Source: Glebionis coronaria
Lineage: Eukaryota; Streptophyta; Magnoliopsida; Asterales; Asteraceae
Direction: 5' to 3'
Length of the DNA: 64,000 nucleotides
Assembly: GCA_025667525.1 (NCBI GenBank)
Contig: CM046876.1
Coordinates: 20,447,320 to 20,511,319, forward strand
Position numbers and translations under genes: made by a program. Shown here piece by piece: positions 11,715-23,830 of this stretch. The stretch's first letter is position 1; the number at the start of each line of letters is the position of its first letter. The notes below the pieces were generated by a model, which was given only the letters and a program-made list of their open reading frames with translations, was not told where the DNA came from and searched no databases.

Positions 11715-14633
11715 TGTGAGACCCCCAGAATCTGACGTGGAACAACTAGGCAACAAGGGGTAACACGTCATGGTACAAGAAACAATGAATTACAATTGAC
11801 ACAAAGCTGACGTAATAAAAACATATACATTACATCATAAAAGATCAGAGGTTTTAAACATAGGTCCTAGAGTTTTATAAGCGTAAAAATATATTATTTC
11901 ATCACGATTTATAACATAAAGTTTCCCAAAAGATAGAATAATCTTCTGACAGTTTTTACTAAAACCAATCTTTTAAAAGCATCACAAAAATCTCCAAGCT
12001 GCGATAATATCCTGCGGGCTCCCATCCAAGCAAAGCTAAGTAATAATACCTGAGATTAAACATTTAAAATTGTCAACATAAAGTTGAGTGATATTTATAG
12101 GTTTAGCAGTAAAGGTGTGGAACACAATAGAATTTGTAAAACAAGTAATGGGGGGATAACTATGTACATTGTCCATAGTCACGGTGCATATTATTGCTAT
12201 TTAGCTCATGAACCAAAGTTTAACTCAATGTAAGTTCCTCTAGGGAGTATTCGGCCTAAATATCCAAGTATAAACAAATGTAAGTGCGTTAAGGTAATCG
12301 GGACGGGGATAGTCAATCCCGATGGATCCACCTACAACATTCGCGCTTCGCGCAAAGCACACATGACAATTAACGGTTCATGATTAGGAGAGGAAACTCA
12401 AGGCTAACGTCTAAAAGTAATAATATCATTGAATTCATCTGGAAAGCATACACGTTCTGGATAGCATACAAGTTCTGGATAGCATACAGTTTTTAAATGG
12501 TTGTTTTCCACCATGTAAAATCTCACCCCGTGTTTAGAAACCATGTACAAGTAAAAAGGGGCTACGAACTCACCTTATCCATGAGGTAAGTGATTCATGG
12601 TACTCAGAAACTGAGTAGACACGGTAGTGGTAAGACGATCACCCACAATATGGATGCCCGGGAAACATGAAAGCCGCAACCTACCAAAATAAGGCGCGCG
12701 TTAAGACTCGAACTCAAGTATCGATATGTACCAACTATAACATAACTTTAAATATTTTCAAAATATTCATATTTCAAAACCAGTGACACGAATCAAATGA
12801 ATCCATATTAACCCATTTATCCAACACTACCCGTTTAAACACTTGTACACTTGAAATCGACCCGTCATAAGACGCCACGTCAACGCAAGTCAAACTATCC
12901 CTCTACCTTACTCGGACCAGTAGCTAAGTCATTTATATAATGACTAAACACTTGAGTAAGTCACCATGTCCAATAGTGAATACTCAAACTCACGCCACAC
13001 GAGCATTGAACTATGTGTCCAAAACACAAATCAACAAGTACACTCCTGATGCATACACCGATCTACCCTATCTAGACTTGTCCGATTTAGATGAAATTTG
13101 GTGTCAAGGTCACTTATAACCTATATAAGACCCTGCCAAAATTTGAGTCAAAGTTATCACTTTAAAACCCATCAGCTCCACACTTTACTCGACTCTAAAA
13201 TTTGGGACAGAATTATATACTTGTTTCATAAAACCTTTTAGACCACTTTAAAAGTATTATTTTGACATTCTACCTTTTGAACTCACTACTAGACTCATCA
13301 TATAAGGTTTATGAACTTTGAAAATCAGTAGTATAATTTATCTAACTATGCCTAATGTCCCCGAGTGTCGACCCAAAATCAATCACAATTTCGGATTGTG
13401 CCGACTTGCGCCTCCCGATATACGAATATTAAAACCAGCATAACTTTTGACTCGTAATGAGTTAGAAGCTCTATCTTATATCAAAACGATATTCTCGGAA
13501 AACTCTACAACAAAATTAAATGATCTCAGCCTATATCGAATCTTAAACTTACGAATAATCTGTTCTAAGCTGCTGATGTAAAATACACTTTTGAAAATCA
13601 TATCAAATCAATTTTCCCACCAATTCTAACCATTCCCACACCTCTATAATCACCCTACTATCATACCCATCAACCAAACACTCCTAATGCACTTGTATGT
13701 CAATTTTTTTTAACAAAATCAAAGATAAAAAATAAACATTTTTAAAATGAAAACATGATGATCCTACCTAGATCATCACATGCATGATAACTTAAACAAA
13801 AATCAACCATGAAATCATAAAAATCTTGAAAGTTGATGCATGTGTAAAAATTTAGTATCAAAAGAACCACAACAAGATTATAGGATGTGGTCTTAATTTA
13901 GTTTTGATTAGATCATAGTAGATGATGATGATTTTTGGTGCTTTATGGTGTTTAGGGTGACGGCAAAAAATGTAGGAGAAAGGAGGGAGTAGTTTTTGTT
14001 TCATGTGTGTGTTTTTTGATTGTAAGAAATGAAGTGAAAATTGGTGAAAATACTTATATAGTATGGTTAGGGTAAGATTTGAAAATATTGGATAGTTTTG
14101 GACCTAAAAGAAATTTAATAGTTAAATGGTAGAAAATGACTATTAGTAAATATTGAAAATATTTACGGGGTTCGGGTTAGGTAAAAATACTTTTCAAAAG
14201 TTACAATGCATCATAAATATGATTATATGGTTTTCTGAAACGACTTAATACGTAATTAAAACGACATCATCGAAAATATTAATTATCGAAACAAACGATA
14301 ATAAAATGTAAAATTTTGGGCATCCGTCGGTATCGTGATCACTAGGAATTTTCGTTGTTCATTGATTTTGAGTAAACTTGTTGTAAAACGCACGCGGGTG
14401 ATTTTAAATCAAAAACTTTGATTTAAATAAATATTGAAAAATAAAATTAAAATTTTTATAATTCTAGATAAAGTATTTATCAATGATCAGAAAATACTTG
14501 AAAAGTATAATTTATTAAAATTATCATGATCTCACGATTTACATATAAGAATACAAGAATACGTAATACGTTGGAAAATTCAAGAAGCACGAATAAAAAA
14601 ATAAAATAATGTTGGGAAATACTGGTTCTTACA
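11715..14633 (-). repeat. 5' LTR of LARD-like copy B (2919 bp)
   Basis: The plus-strand boundaries are TGTGAGACC (11715) and GGTTCTTACA (14633). It aligns along its full length with the copy A LTR and, for its last 1.29 kb, with the truncated 3' LTR at 6090-7378. The right edge sits inside the gag frame of a copia-like element, so copy B inserted into that element. An LTR of 2.9 kb beside a 4.3 kb non-coding interior is an unusual proportion. Confidence 0.87.
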
Positions 14634-14896
14634 GGTGCCAAAATCCATAGCTTGACAAGAGAGTCAAGTTTTTCCCATTCTTCGGTACGCTGATCTGCAC
14701 ATGAGGACGTACCTTTGATGAAGTTAAGGACACCGAAACTCTTACAGTGAAGGGTGAAGAGTTCAGACCACGAGTCATAATTTAACTCGTTGAGGTCCAG
14801 AACAACGGGAATGTAGGTCTTGAGATTGGTGATGCCAAAGGGTTTTCCATTGGTAGTTTTTGGTGAAGTGGTTTCGGTGGTGTCGTCTCCAGCCAT
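14634..14896 (-). pseudogene. N-terminal gag fragment of a Ty1/copia-type element
   Basis: The frame starts at the ATG at 14894-14896 (MAGDDTTETTSPK) and runs about 87 codons before it enters the LTR of LARD-like copy B at 14633. The pattern NELNYDSWSELF, about 45 residues in, followed by a hydrophobic stretch and a downstream tryptophan segment, is the usual N-terminal signature of plant copia gag (UBN2/gag-polypeptide type proteins). The rest of the protein has been displaced beyond the left edge by the nested insertions. The upstream context (PBS and LTR to the right) agrees with a minus-strand element start. The family assignment is by motif only. Confidence 0.65.
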
Positions 14897-15013
14897 CGGA
14901 TTGTAGGAGGGAGGGATAGGTGGATAGAATAAGGAAATGAGCGTGAAGAAAAAAAGGAAAGAAGCGTGTGAGGGGAGAGATTTAAGGGAGTTTGTTATGA
15001 TTATCAGAAGAGA

Positions 15014-15182
15014 GGGTCTAATACCATATAATAAGATATTTAGGCTTTGAATGTGTGATCTGTTATTAAGCATATCAACTTAGCTACTAGGGTTTACAAG
15101 TAATATGGGCCGAGCCTTACAGGAATACAAGATGGGCTGAGCTAATATGACTACTAATAGTACCGGTATTATAACTTTAACA
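15014..15182 (-). repeat. PBS and short 5' LTR of the split copia-like element
   Basis: The minus strand at 15014-15026 reads TGGTATTAGACCC, an initiator-Met-like PBS about 120 bp upstream of the gag ATG. The LTR candidate to its right starts TGTTAAAGTTATAATACCGG (15182 leftward) and includes an AAACCCTAG stretch typical of short plant copia LTRs. The LTR length (about 155 bp) is an estimate because the partner LTR is outside the window, so neither boundary could be checked. Confidence 0.5.
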
Positions 15183-17040
15183 AATTATAAAGGTTCCAAT
15201 TCCTACATTTCATAAAATTCGGTTCCAGGATCCATCAAGCTTGGTACCTAAAATTCGGTTCGAGGATTCACGAGGCTTGGTTCATGTGCTCATCCCATAA
15301 ACTCTACTATAACATAAAAATGAAAAATGTGAGTGAATTTTCTTCACAAGGCAATATAGGACACTATTTTAAAATCCCTATATTTGTGTTAACCCTAAAC
15401 ACAAACAAGGTAAAAACTCCCTCCCTATCCCTGACCTTAAATTTGTTTTTCAATTATGTTCATGTTTCGTCTTCTAGAATAGAGACAGCATATCTATGCA
15501 TTGAAGCCATAACCGTATATCTATCGGATTCTATGAAATCAGTACAAAGGACATAGTTTTCAGATGATTGACGGGAATCAAGTTAATCGGTTCATTCACT
15601 TTGAGTAAGCATATTCGATTCCGTCCTATTTTATATTTTTATATATGAAAATTGATGTTTTTCTTTTTCTAACGTATGCATGGAATTGATGCTAACATAT
15701 GCACGGAATGACAATATGCATGGTAACGTATACGTCTAATTGCATGAAAATGTTTGTTAAATATTCATCATATTAAATTATCATGATGCATATGTAAATT
15801 AGTTTTTGAGAAAACCATAAATTATAATTTTGCTTTTTTCTGATAATTTTCTCTATGAAAAAAAAATGATTCAAATATTCATGATTTGCATTTCATATTT
15901 TCATGGTCATGTGAATATATTGGCATAGTTTCAAAATCCTGGATAATTATGCTTGTGTTGATAAAATTAGAATCTTGTAAATTTATGTTTGCCTGAGAAA
16001 GCTGATACAATATATTTTCGGCGATAATCATCATCCTTGGATATGAAATGGATTCATCATATACTCGAACCATTGCCCCTATATGGGTGATTTGTTGAAG
16101 ACAAGCTTGATAGGAGATGGTTTGGCTTACCTGTTTTACTTTTCTTTGTGATAGAAACTCAAGAATTTATTTTTCGAAGAAGCTGAATATCCGCAAGAAC
16201 CGATTCAAGTACAAAATATTTGTTAAGCATGGTAGAACTCGTTCCATCGCCGGAGCACGGTATGCTTTCTTTAAAATCTTTGTATAATTGTTTATAAACT
16301 AACAGAAAAATACTTTCACAAGAAATTTGTCAAGCAAATTGATTAATCGCATGTTGAACCTGTATAGTTTATGTAGGCTAAAAATTAATGGTTAGGACAC
16401 TAGTTCAAATAGTTATGTAAAGACACTATGTTTTTTAAGTGCGAAATCACATCTAATTACGTGCAATTTATATGTTTTGTAAATACTCCGTACACTTATT
16501 AGATGCATTTTTGGATTGGAAAGAAAAGTTTGGGTTTAATTAATTAAAAGGATATACAAAAAGCTAGTGGTTCAGCTTGATGCGCGTTTCACATCTCTTA
16601 CCATGTAAATTATAATTATTAAATTAAATAATAAAGGAAATCGTTGTTATACAACACTGAAAATTTTGATATACGTCGGGAAGCTCTGCTTCTATACCAC
16701 CTCGTCAAAGCTTTCTATCTTTCTTTTCAGATATTAACTACCGGGCATCATCAGTGTCATTTTCTTCCGTTCTGATTATCTAATGGTCAAAATTAGATTA
16801 AAAAAAATTAAAAATAGGTAAACTGAACACTTATTATAAGACGGAAGAAGTAATAAACAATTTCTATATTTTGGACAAATAGGTAGTGAAAATGTGAATG
16901 AATTCATTTCTTTGGTATTTTGGGCTAAATGGGAAAGTATGTGCTTGGTAAATGGTAATAATCTGTAATTGAAATTCTACCACAATTAGGATTGCATTTA
17001 CTTAACCTTTCTAACAATAAATTTTTTGGTGATTTGTTAC
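15183..17040. other. intergenic, AT-rich; one imperfect 38-bp direct repeat
   Basis: No gene could be supported here. At 15208-15284 a unit of about 38 bp containing AAATTCGGTTC and AGGCTTGGT-like parts occurs twice in tandem with several differences. Short frames at 15284-15556 (+) and 15879-16073 (-) have no recognisable domain and look like chance. Confidence 0.5.
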
Positions 17041-17046
17041 GGCATG

Positions 17047-17052
17047 TATAAA
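17047..17052 (+). promoter_or_regulatory. possible TATA box for the DUF604 gene
   Basis: TATAAA lies about 155 bp upstream of the ATG at 17205, which would leave a 5' UTR of roughly 120 bp. Placement is reasonable for a plant gene, but the surroundings are AT-rich and chance occurrence is likely enough that this is only a candidate. Confidence 0.3.
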
Positions 17053-17204
17053 CCTATATTTAGAAGCATTTAAGAACTTAGTTTTTCATTACGAAATAGG
17101 AATTAATTTCATAACTTTTTTAGCATCAAATTTGAGCTTGCTTGAGTAAGTTAAGTATCCCTAATTGTACTCGATCTTACTACCACAAGTTTTCTTCTTT
17201 AGCA

Positions 17205-18909
17205 ATGGCTGCTTGTACTCGGAAACAGAAATCAAACATAAGTTGGACAATGCTTATGATTTCGGGATCAATTCTTCTGGTCGTCGTACTCGTTTTGCTC
17301 TCAAACCAGCCAAAGTATTTCCAAACGACAGAGTCGTATGCGTTCAGAACAAATTATTTCCAATCTGAAGTCTTTAATATCACAACACCGGAACCCTCAG
17401 TAGTATACGATGACACCACCAATATTTCCCATCTTGTTTTCGGACTTGTTGGGACAACAAAGGCTTGGCATTACCGAAAATCCTACATTGAGTCATGGTG
17501 GCGCCCAAACATCACTCGTGGCTTCATCTACCTTGACACGGAACCAACCGAAGATCTTCTGCCATGGTCGTCAGCATCTCCACCTTTCCGTATCTCTGAA
17601 GATATTACCAAGTTGTTAAACGAAATAAAACATCTTGACCCAATCATAGCTCGGTTGGTTCATGCGGCTGTTGAGGTCTATAGGGAAGAGCATGAAGGGG
17701 TACGATGGTATATTATGGGAGACGACGACTCGATATTTTTTGTTGACAATTTGGTGGATGTTTTGTCGAGCTATGATCATACTAAGTACATATATATCGG
17801 GGCTCATTCGGAGTGTATAGTGTCGAATCAACATTATTCATATGACATGGGATTTGGTGGAGCAGGACTAATAATGAGTTATCCCTTGGCAAAATTGGTG
17901 CAAAAGAATATAGAAGACTGTTTCAGAAGGCATCCGCATTCGCATGGTGCAGATTTACTACTAATGACTTGTGTTAATGATTTTGGAGTGTCGTTAACCG
18001 CTCATCAAGGTCTTCACCAGGTATAGTATCAGACTCAAATCGAGTAAAACCCTCCCTTTTTCAGCAGGTTTCCGTAACGTTACTATTTAAGAACTGAATT
18101 TGAGACATCTCTTGACGGGCATTATGTAGCATCTAAATTCTTGAATGTATTTTGTTTTACAGATAGATCTACATGGAGATATATCAGGATTACTATCTTC
18201 GCACCCAAAAGCACCATTACTTTCCCTTCATCATTTTGACCACATAGAGCCTATCTTCCGCACCATGAATCGCTCTGAATCTGCAAAACAACTAATGAAA
18301 GCGGGAAACGTTGATCAGTCTCGTTTAGTACAACAAACCATATGTTTCGAGAGAAAATTCAGATGGTCTTTTTCACTCTCGTGGGGCTACTCAGTTCAGC
18401 TTTACGAGAATATCATCCCACGAAGCACATTAAAGACGCCGCTTGAGACATTCCTGCCATGGGCATGGGATCCTAACTCACAGCTACTCTATATCTTCAA
18501 CACCCGACCAGTCTCAAATGATCCATGCACAACTCCTCACGTGTTTTCATTTGACTCTATAAACAAGATCAATGACGATGAAGTCCAAACTGTTTATGTC
18601 CGTGTAGCTTCACGTGAGTTGCCGACTTGTGGAGCAGCTGGTAATTCTTCGGCCGATTCTGTATCCAGAATTGAAGTTTTGTCGCCTGTTACGAAACCAA
18701 ACCAGGTGAGTTTAACTCTCATTGCCATATATATTGCTACTCTTCTTACGTTAAGTTCAGCAAATCAGCCCTTTAACGTAAAGTCCTAACCGCATTGTTT
18801 GTTGCAGAATGGTAAAACCGAATGTTGCGATGTGGTTGAGATCACTGAAGGAATGAACATTGCGAAGATAAAGTTAAGGAATTGCATGGAAGATGAGTTA
18901 ATTGCTTGA
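17205..18909 (+). CDS. DUF604 / Fringe-like glycosyltransferase, three exons
   Basis: Predicted type II membrane glycosyltransferase of the plant DUF604 family (Fringe-related, beta-1,3-GalT-like fold), expected in the Golgi; the acceptor is unknown. Exons are 17205-18020, 18163-18705 and 18808-18909, with GT-AG introns in phase 0, giving 486 residues, normal for the family. An upstream in-frame extension has no ATG, so ATG 17205 is the start. A single hydrophobic anchor lies at about residues 14-37 (SWTMLMISGSILLVVVLVLL). HLVFGLVGT follows near residue 75. The DDD motif in WYIMGDDDSIFF (near residue 170) should bind the metal and nucleotide sugar, and GFGGAGLIMS (near residue 215) is the family glycine loop. 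Exon 2 carries the C-terminal DUF604 part with SLSWGYSVQLY. The reading frame is intact and all splice sites are canonical. Family is seen clearly; substrate is not inferable. Confidence 0.92.
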
Positions 18910-19109
18910 GAAAGATGAAAACCATTTTCTTTAGAAACGTAATGTGTTCAACTTATAATCGTAAAGTTAATTGTGTTGAAGTAATCAATATCTATACTAT
19001 TTTTATGTTGCTTGCTATTATAGGTGAACATGACCGGTTAACCGAACCGGTTCGGTTGGGAAAAAAAATTGGTTTTTGGTCAAATCCAATAAAAACCAGT
19101 TGAATTGGT

Positions 19110-19620
19110 TCCTAACCGAACCAAGCTAGGAGTCTAAGAATCGAAACCGGTCTAACTGGCTTCAGTTCGGCTGGTAACTGGTTTTTCGGTTTTGTTTTTT
19201 TTTTTTTTTTTTTTTCGTTTTAAAGCGCATGATAGAACGTATGAATACCGTAAGACTGTAATTATTGAAATCATCAACTTGTATTTAATGGAATATTACA
19301 GTACATCGGAAAGGAATACATTGAAAATAAAATATATCACACATAATACATAAGCATAATAACACCCGAAAACTAATCGGATACAGAATATACTAGGTTC
19401 CCTTTGTAGTCACATGATCCGTTGGACATAGCTTCTGCACAACTTTATCTTGTGAGAGTTCTTCATTAGTGAGTGATTTCGCTTCATCCGTTTTCACCTT
19501 CGCTTCAAAGACCGCTTCTTCAAAGTATAAGGTGGTTTGAAGGTTTGAAGTGTGGTGTACTAGATCTTGTGCGTCTAACTGATCTGTCAAGCATATGCAC
19601 ATCTCTAAAGACGTCAGAAT
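19110..19620. other. 3' flank with poly-T run and CCGGTT-rich sequence
   Basis: From about 19021 the sequence is rich in ACCGGTT/AACCGAACC words, followed by a run of about 24 T near 19193-19216. CGGTT-rich subterminal DNA is common at hAT ends, and TAGGTGAACATG at about 19022 resembles the degenerate start of such elements. This may be the left end of the hAT relic at 19620-20960, but no matching right end was found. Confidence 0.3.
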
Positions 19621-20960
19621 GAGTCTAGTTCTTCGTTAGATAGAACCTTTTCACTTGTTGAAACAGTCGATTCACAAGCTACCGAAGTAGCTTGTACGCT
19701 TAGCACATCATAAGCCATTTAGGATGAAACGGAAAACATTTCTTCCTTTGCTTTCCACCAAGCCAAAATATCAATGCTTAAAAACTGATCAATTTCAAGA
19801 TGTGTGATCCATTTGCCTTTGGGATACATCTTAAATTCGTTGGATGCTAGTTGACCCTTAAGCTTTGTATGCTTTTGTATGTGGTTTCTTTTAAAGCATT
19901 TAACATCTGAGTTTTTTAGATTCCTTGAACTTGAACCCGATGATAAAGAACCAACATGCATTGAAAGGAGAGGTTTACCATAATTTTCAAAGTAAACTTC
20001 TCATAAACCCTCGAAAGAATCGTTGAAACTTTATTACACCTTGTGCAGAGTTCACGTTCTTATCAAAACACCCCCAAAACCCCATAATTGAGTCGATGAA
20101 CATCTCTACCCCTGGGTACAATGAAAAACGAGTCAACGCGACATAAGAAATAATTATTGACTGAAAATTCTGAAAGTATTACTTAGCTTTGCTTTCATTG
20201 GTATGACTATATTGCGAATATACCACCTTCAAATTCAAATTCGCTTAGCTTTCGAGACATCAGATATAATTTTTTGCAACAGCAAATGAGACGTTGGATA
20301 ATAGATTCCTGATTATGTTTTTGTTGCATTTTAATGATTTCAAGTATCGCGTTCGTTTTTCAATAATATCTCAATTTTGAACCGAAAACCCACACTCGAA
20401 CTCGTCATGAAAAAATTTTGAAGTAAAATTTTGTTTTAAAACACAATGAAACATATGATATGTGGAATTCATCCTATAGAAAAGTCCTAACTACTTGCCA
20501 AAAGAGGTTTTTCCATTTCTTTACACCATCCCTTTATTGCCCGCTTAAAAAACATCTTTTAACGTTTGTCTAAAACATTCTCTAATTAAACTTATCGAGT
20601 CAATATCTACTCCAACTTGCACAACCAAGTTAATGATGTGTGCAACACATCGATTATGAAAAACCTGTCCTTCATAGGTGGATCATATCTTGATTTTAGT
20701 CTAAACATGTCTTTGTTATTGTTACTAGTATTATCCAACGTAATTATAAACTTATCTTTTAAATTAAAGCTTTTTAACACACTAACAAATAAAGTAGATA
20801 ACTCAAGTATCTCGAGGATATGAAAATTCTTCGAATGCAATTACCCGTTTGATCTGAGCCAAGTGCTCAGATCGATCCAATGTACGGTAACCCACATATA
20901 CGAACCGAGAAGCCAAAGTGGATTGGATCACACATCCTGTTAATACAAATATCGCCCTAA
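19620..20960 (-). pseudogene. decayed hAT-superfamily transposase
   Basis: Several minus-strand blocks follow the order of a plant hAT transposase. Near 20900-20830 is a block with a KRVIAFEEFSYP-like end, matching the segment before the catalytic core. At 20790-20630 KFIITLDNTSNNNKD matches the conserved ITLDNASNN block, followed by a degenerate Phe/His-rich stretch. At 19830-19720 are FLSIDILAWWKAKEEMF and, after one in-frame stop, DVLSVQATSVACESTVSTS, matching the C-terminal dimerisation region (usual form SVASESAFS). Stops and frameshifts separate the blocks. An active hAT transposase is about 650-750 residues; here the pieces cover perhaps half. Host-domesticated relatives such as DAYSLEEPER share the motifs, but the breaks argue for a dead transposon. 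Confidence 0.72.
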
Positions 20961-23470
20961 AACGATATTTATATTTTTTAATCTTCACTAAATTTTTATT
21001 GATGATAAATACTAAAATTATTTTAGTAAACATTAAAAACAAACACCAAAAGTTTAAGAAATATTGTTTGTTATAGTTTTCCTCTCTATTCTCATGTTTA
21101 ATTTAAACATTTTTTTCTTATTATAGTAAAAGGTAAAAATAATTTCCTTTATAAAAATAAATTTATTAAAATAGTTTTTAGATTTTATAATGTTTAGTTT
21201 CCAAGTTTTGCAATTTTTTATTTTCTAAAAATTAGTTTTGTTTTACAAAGTAGTTATTATATAGTTTTTAAATAGTTTTTGTTAGATATTAAGATTAATT
21301 TCTTTTATAAAAATTAAATTACATAAATAGTTTTTAGGTATTTAGAATTAGAATTTTTAGTTTTAACAATCCTTCTTTAAAAATTGAAATTAGTTAATAA
21401 TTGTGTAGTTTCCTTTAATAGTTTTTAATCGCTTACGTGTTTGTATTTGCTTTTATCATATTAGATTGCCTTTAACTAGTTAGCATGCTTTTATTAGTTT
21501 TTCTCTTTTACGATATTAGATTTAAAAGATTAAAACCAGAATATTTGTTATTCAAGTATCAAATCTATAAACGTTAAACATGATTATCAATTCACGCTTC
21601 GTTTGGAGATGAATCAAGACGATTTGACTATTCTCCTTACCCAAGGATAATTTCATTATCTACACTTTCTGGTATCTATAAATTTCGGGTACATATAACA
21701 TTTTTATTAGCTTATATTCTTTCCTAAAGGTAATTTTCTTAATTACTTATATATATTATTTGTGTATTTTAACGAAAATTAGCGTGCGCATGCAACCATC
21801 TTATCAACCCTCCGAGGGGCCTAGTTTGTATCATTCTCCTTTACTTATAGAGGAACAAAATCATATTTTGACTACAAATTTCTATTATACCCATGTCAAA
21901 AACAATGTTGAAAATAGCTTATATAACTAGCCTTATAACAAGAACAACGTTTTTCTAAGATTAAAAATGTTATTCATCCATGCGAAGATCCGTTTCCATC
22001 TCAAGTCCAGGGACTAAGAATACCTAAAATATGTGTAAACAATTGATGACGCTGATCTAAAGTTGATTTACAGTTGGTGAGATAATCCAAATATTCAACC
22101 GCATTGCATAACATATAAGTTTGGAAGAATCTTTATTATGTATTCTACAAAATACAACCAACCCTCACATTTGCTTTTGTTTAACAATACTACCATATTT
22201 TTAATCGATAATAGATGATATAGAATGTATATAATATATAAAACATGCAGCTATATCATTCATATATTTAAACATGTGAATATAGGACACTGTCATATTT
22301 AAGGAATACGATCATACATGGTATGTTAATTCATTGTTTGATACAATTGCTTAACATTCCTTTATCAAAACACCAAATAAGATCAACACATGATAATTCT
22401 TGTTCGCATACTATCGTCTTAGTCACCAATAATCATAAATGTTGTTAAGGCATAAATTCCACATACTAGATTTTTGATCTTATGATAGTTTGAGAATACC
22501 TATTTAAAATTAAAAATAGTAACATTCTTGAATAATATGACAACAATCACTATATACATGTGCACTGTGATATAATAATATCACTTTATTTAGCCATACT
22601 ATGTTCCATAAGATTTATAATTTACACATAACACTTACCGAAAATATTTATCATATCAGTTTCCAAAACATTAAAGCTACTTAATGCTAATATTGTATAA
22701 TACAACCATTCTTTTAAATCAAGCATGTTAGTTAGCAATGCTATCTTTCATAATGAAATGTTTGCTAAAACTGAATTGTATCATCTCAATTAAAACTAGA
22801 ACTAGTGTATATAACAATACTCCGCTAAAAATCCGTAAACCTTGAATACTTCTTTAATAATGGCTTAGATATCATTAAAAATTCAAGTTTGTTGGCTATA
22901 ATGATTTCATTATGATTTTCCCAAAGAGTGTTCATAGTATGTTCACTATTGAGTGTAGGAACGTATTATCAATAATATTCATTAGAATGATCCATCTAAT
23001 ATCATTCAATTAGACTTTAATGTTGTCAAATCAACTTGCATTCATAAAAATAACACACTAATCCCTATACAATATAATGTAACTAATGAATCCTTAATTT
23101 AGCGGGACTTAAGACGTTCATTCTAGTATTTAATTTCACTATGTGAGATAGATAATTTAAAATTCAAACAATGAGTTTTCATATTCTATCTAGACTTAAT
23201 TTACAGCATATGTTAATTCTAACATATTTTTCGAAGCATTTACATTTCATTTCCTAAAAAAGTATTTACATAATAAAGTTAAACATAACATCTAGCAGAT
23301 AATAAAAGGCGAAAATACAAAACATAGTTAAGAAAACAAAGGTGAGCAATACCGCCCCATACTAACAAAAGAAACAGCAAAAACTCCAAACCCTTCGGTT
23401 TTCTACCTTCTCTCAGTTTTTCATCCTCACCAAAAGAAAGAAAAAGATATAAAGAACCATTTTCGTTTCT
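20961..23470. other. AT-rich intergenic DNA, no gene seen
   Basis: I see no coding frame, terminal repeat or target duplication that I can defend here. 21060-21440 is very AT-rich with repeated TTTAGTTTT/AATAGTTTTTA-type words. 23390-23470 has pyrimidine-rich stretches but no clear gene. Confidence 0.5.
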
Positions 23471-23535
23471 TTGCTAGAGAGATAGACACATAAAAATCAG
23501 CAGACCGTTTGAATTTGTACTTTGCCCTTTGTATA

Positions 23536-23830
23536 CTATTTCCACATCACCATAGGCTGTTGCTGCGTAAACTGTTGATGCATTAGCTTTTTCACATGGT
23601 CGGGAATTAACTTGTTGATAAGCTCGAGAGATGCTCCTGACAGCTGAAACCACATACATAAAATCTAGTAAGCCACCTTACAAACATGAGTCAGATAACC
23701 AGCGGGACCTAAATTAACATGTGCTTACCTCTTGTCTGAAGTTGAAAAGTAGAGGCAACGGTCAACCATTTGGTAAGTGAGCATTCAGATGACGTATCTC
23801 ATCGAAGAACCGATGTGCCATCGCTTCAAG
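23536..23830 (-). pseudogene. two-exon fragment of an unrecognised gene
   Basis: On the minus strand an exon at 23830-23729 (34 codons, LEAMAHRFFDEIRHLNAH...) is followed by a GT-AG intron (23728-23644) and a terminal exon at 23643-23536 (LSGASLELINKLIPDHVKKL..., stop TAG). Both exons are phase 0 with good splice signals (CTGCAG acceptor, GTAAGC donor, TTTCAG acceptor), which is hard to get by chance. A single TGA interrupts the first exon after about 22 codons. The encoded pieces look like amphipathic helices with a Gln-rich end. I do not recognise the family. Upstream exons, if any, could not be followed beyond about 24000. It could be a decayed host gene or a captured fragment. Confidence 0.5.

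Noticed and set aside
1..14633. CRISPR-like or satellite array because of the repeated blocks
   Set aside because: The repeats are LTRs and internal regions of two retroelements, with PBS, PPT and TG...CA ends; there are no short regular repeats with spacers.
15284..16073. Small ORFs in the intergenic region
   Set aside because: They are short, AT-rich and lack any recognisable motif.
17142..17204. Longer N-terminus for the DUF604 protein
   Set aside because: The upstream extension begins at TTG, not ATG; ATG 17205 gives the expected short cytosolic tail before the membrane anchor.
17616..17834. Minus-strand and alternative-frame ORFs inside the DUF604 exon
   Set aside because: They overlap a strongly supported conserved coding exon and have no features of their own.
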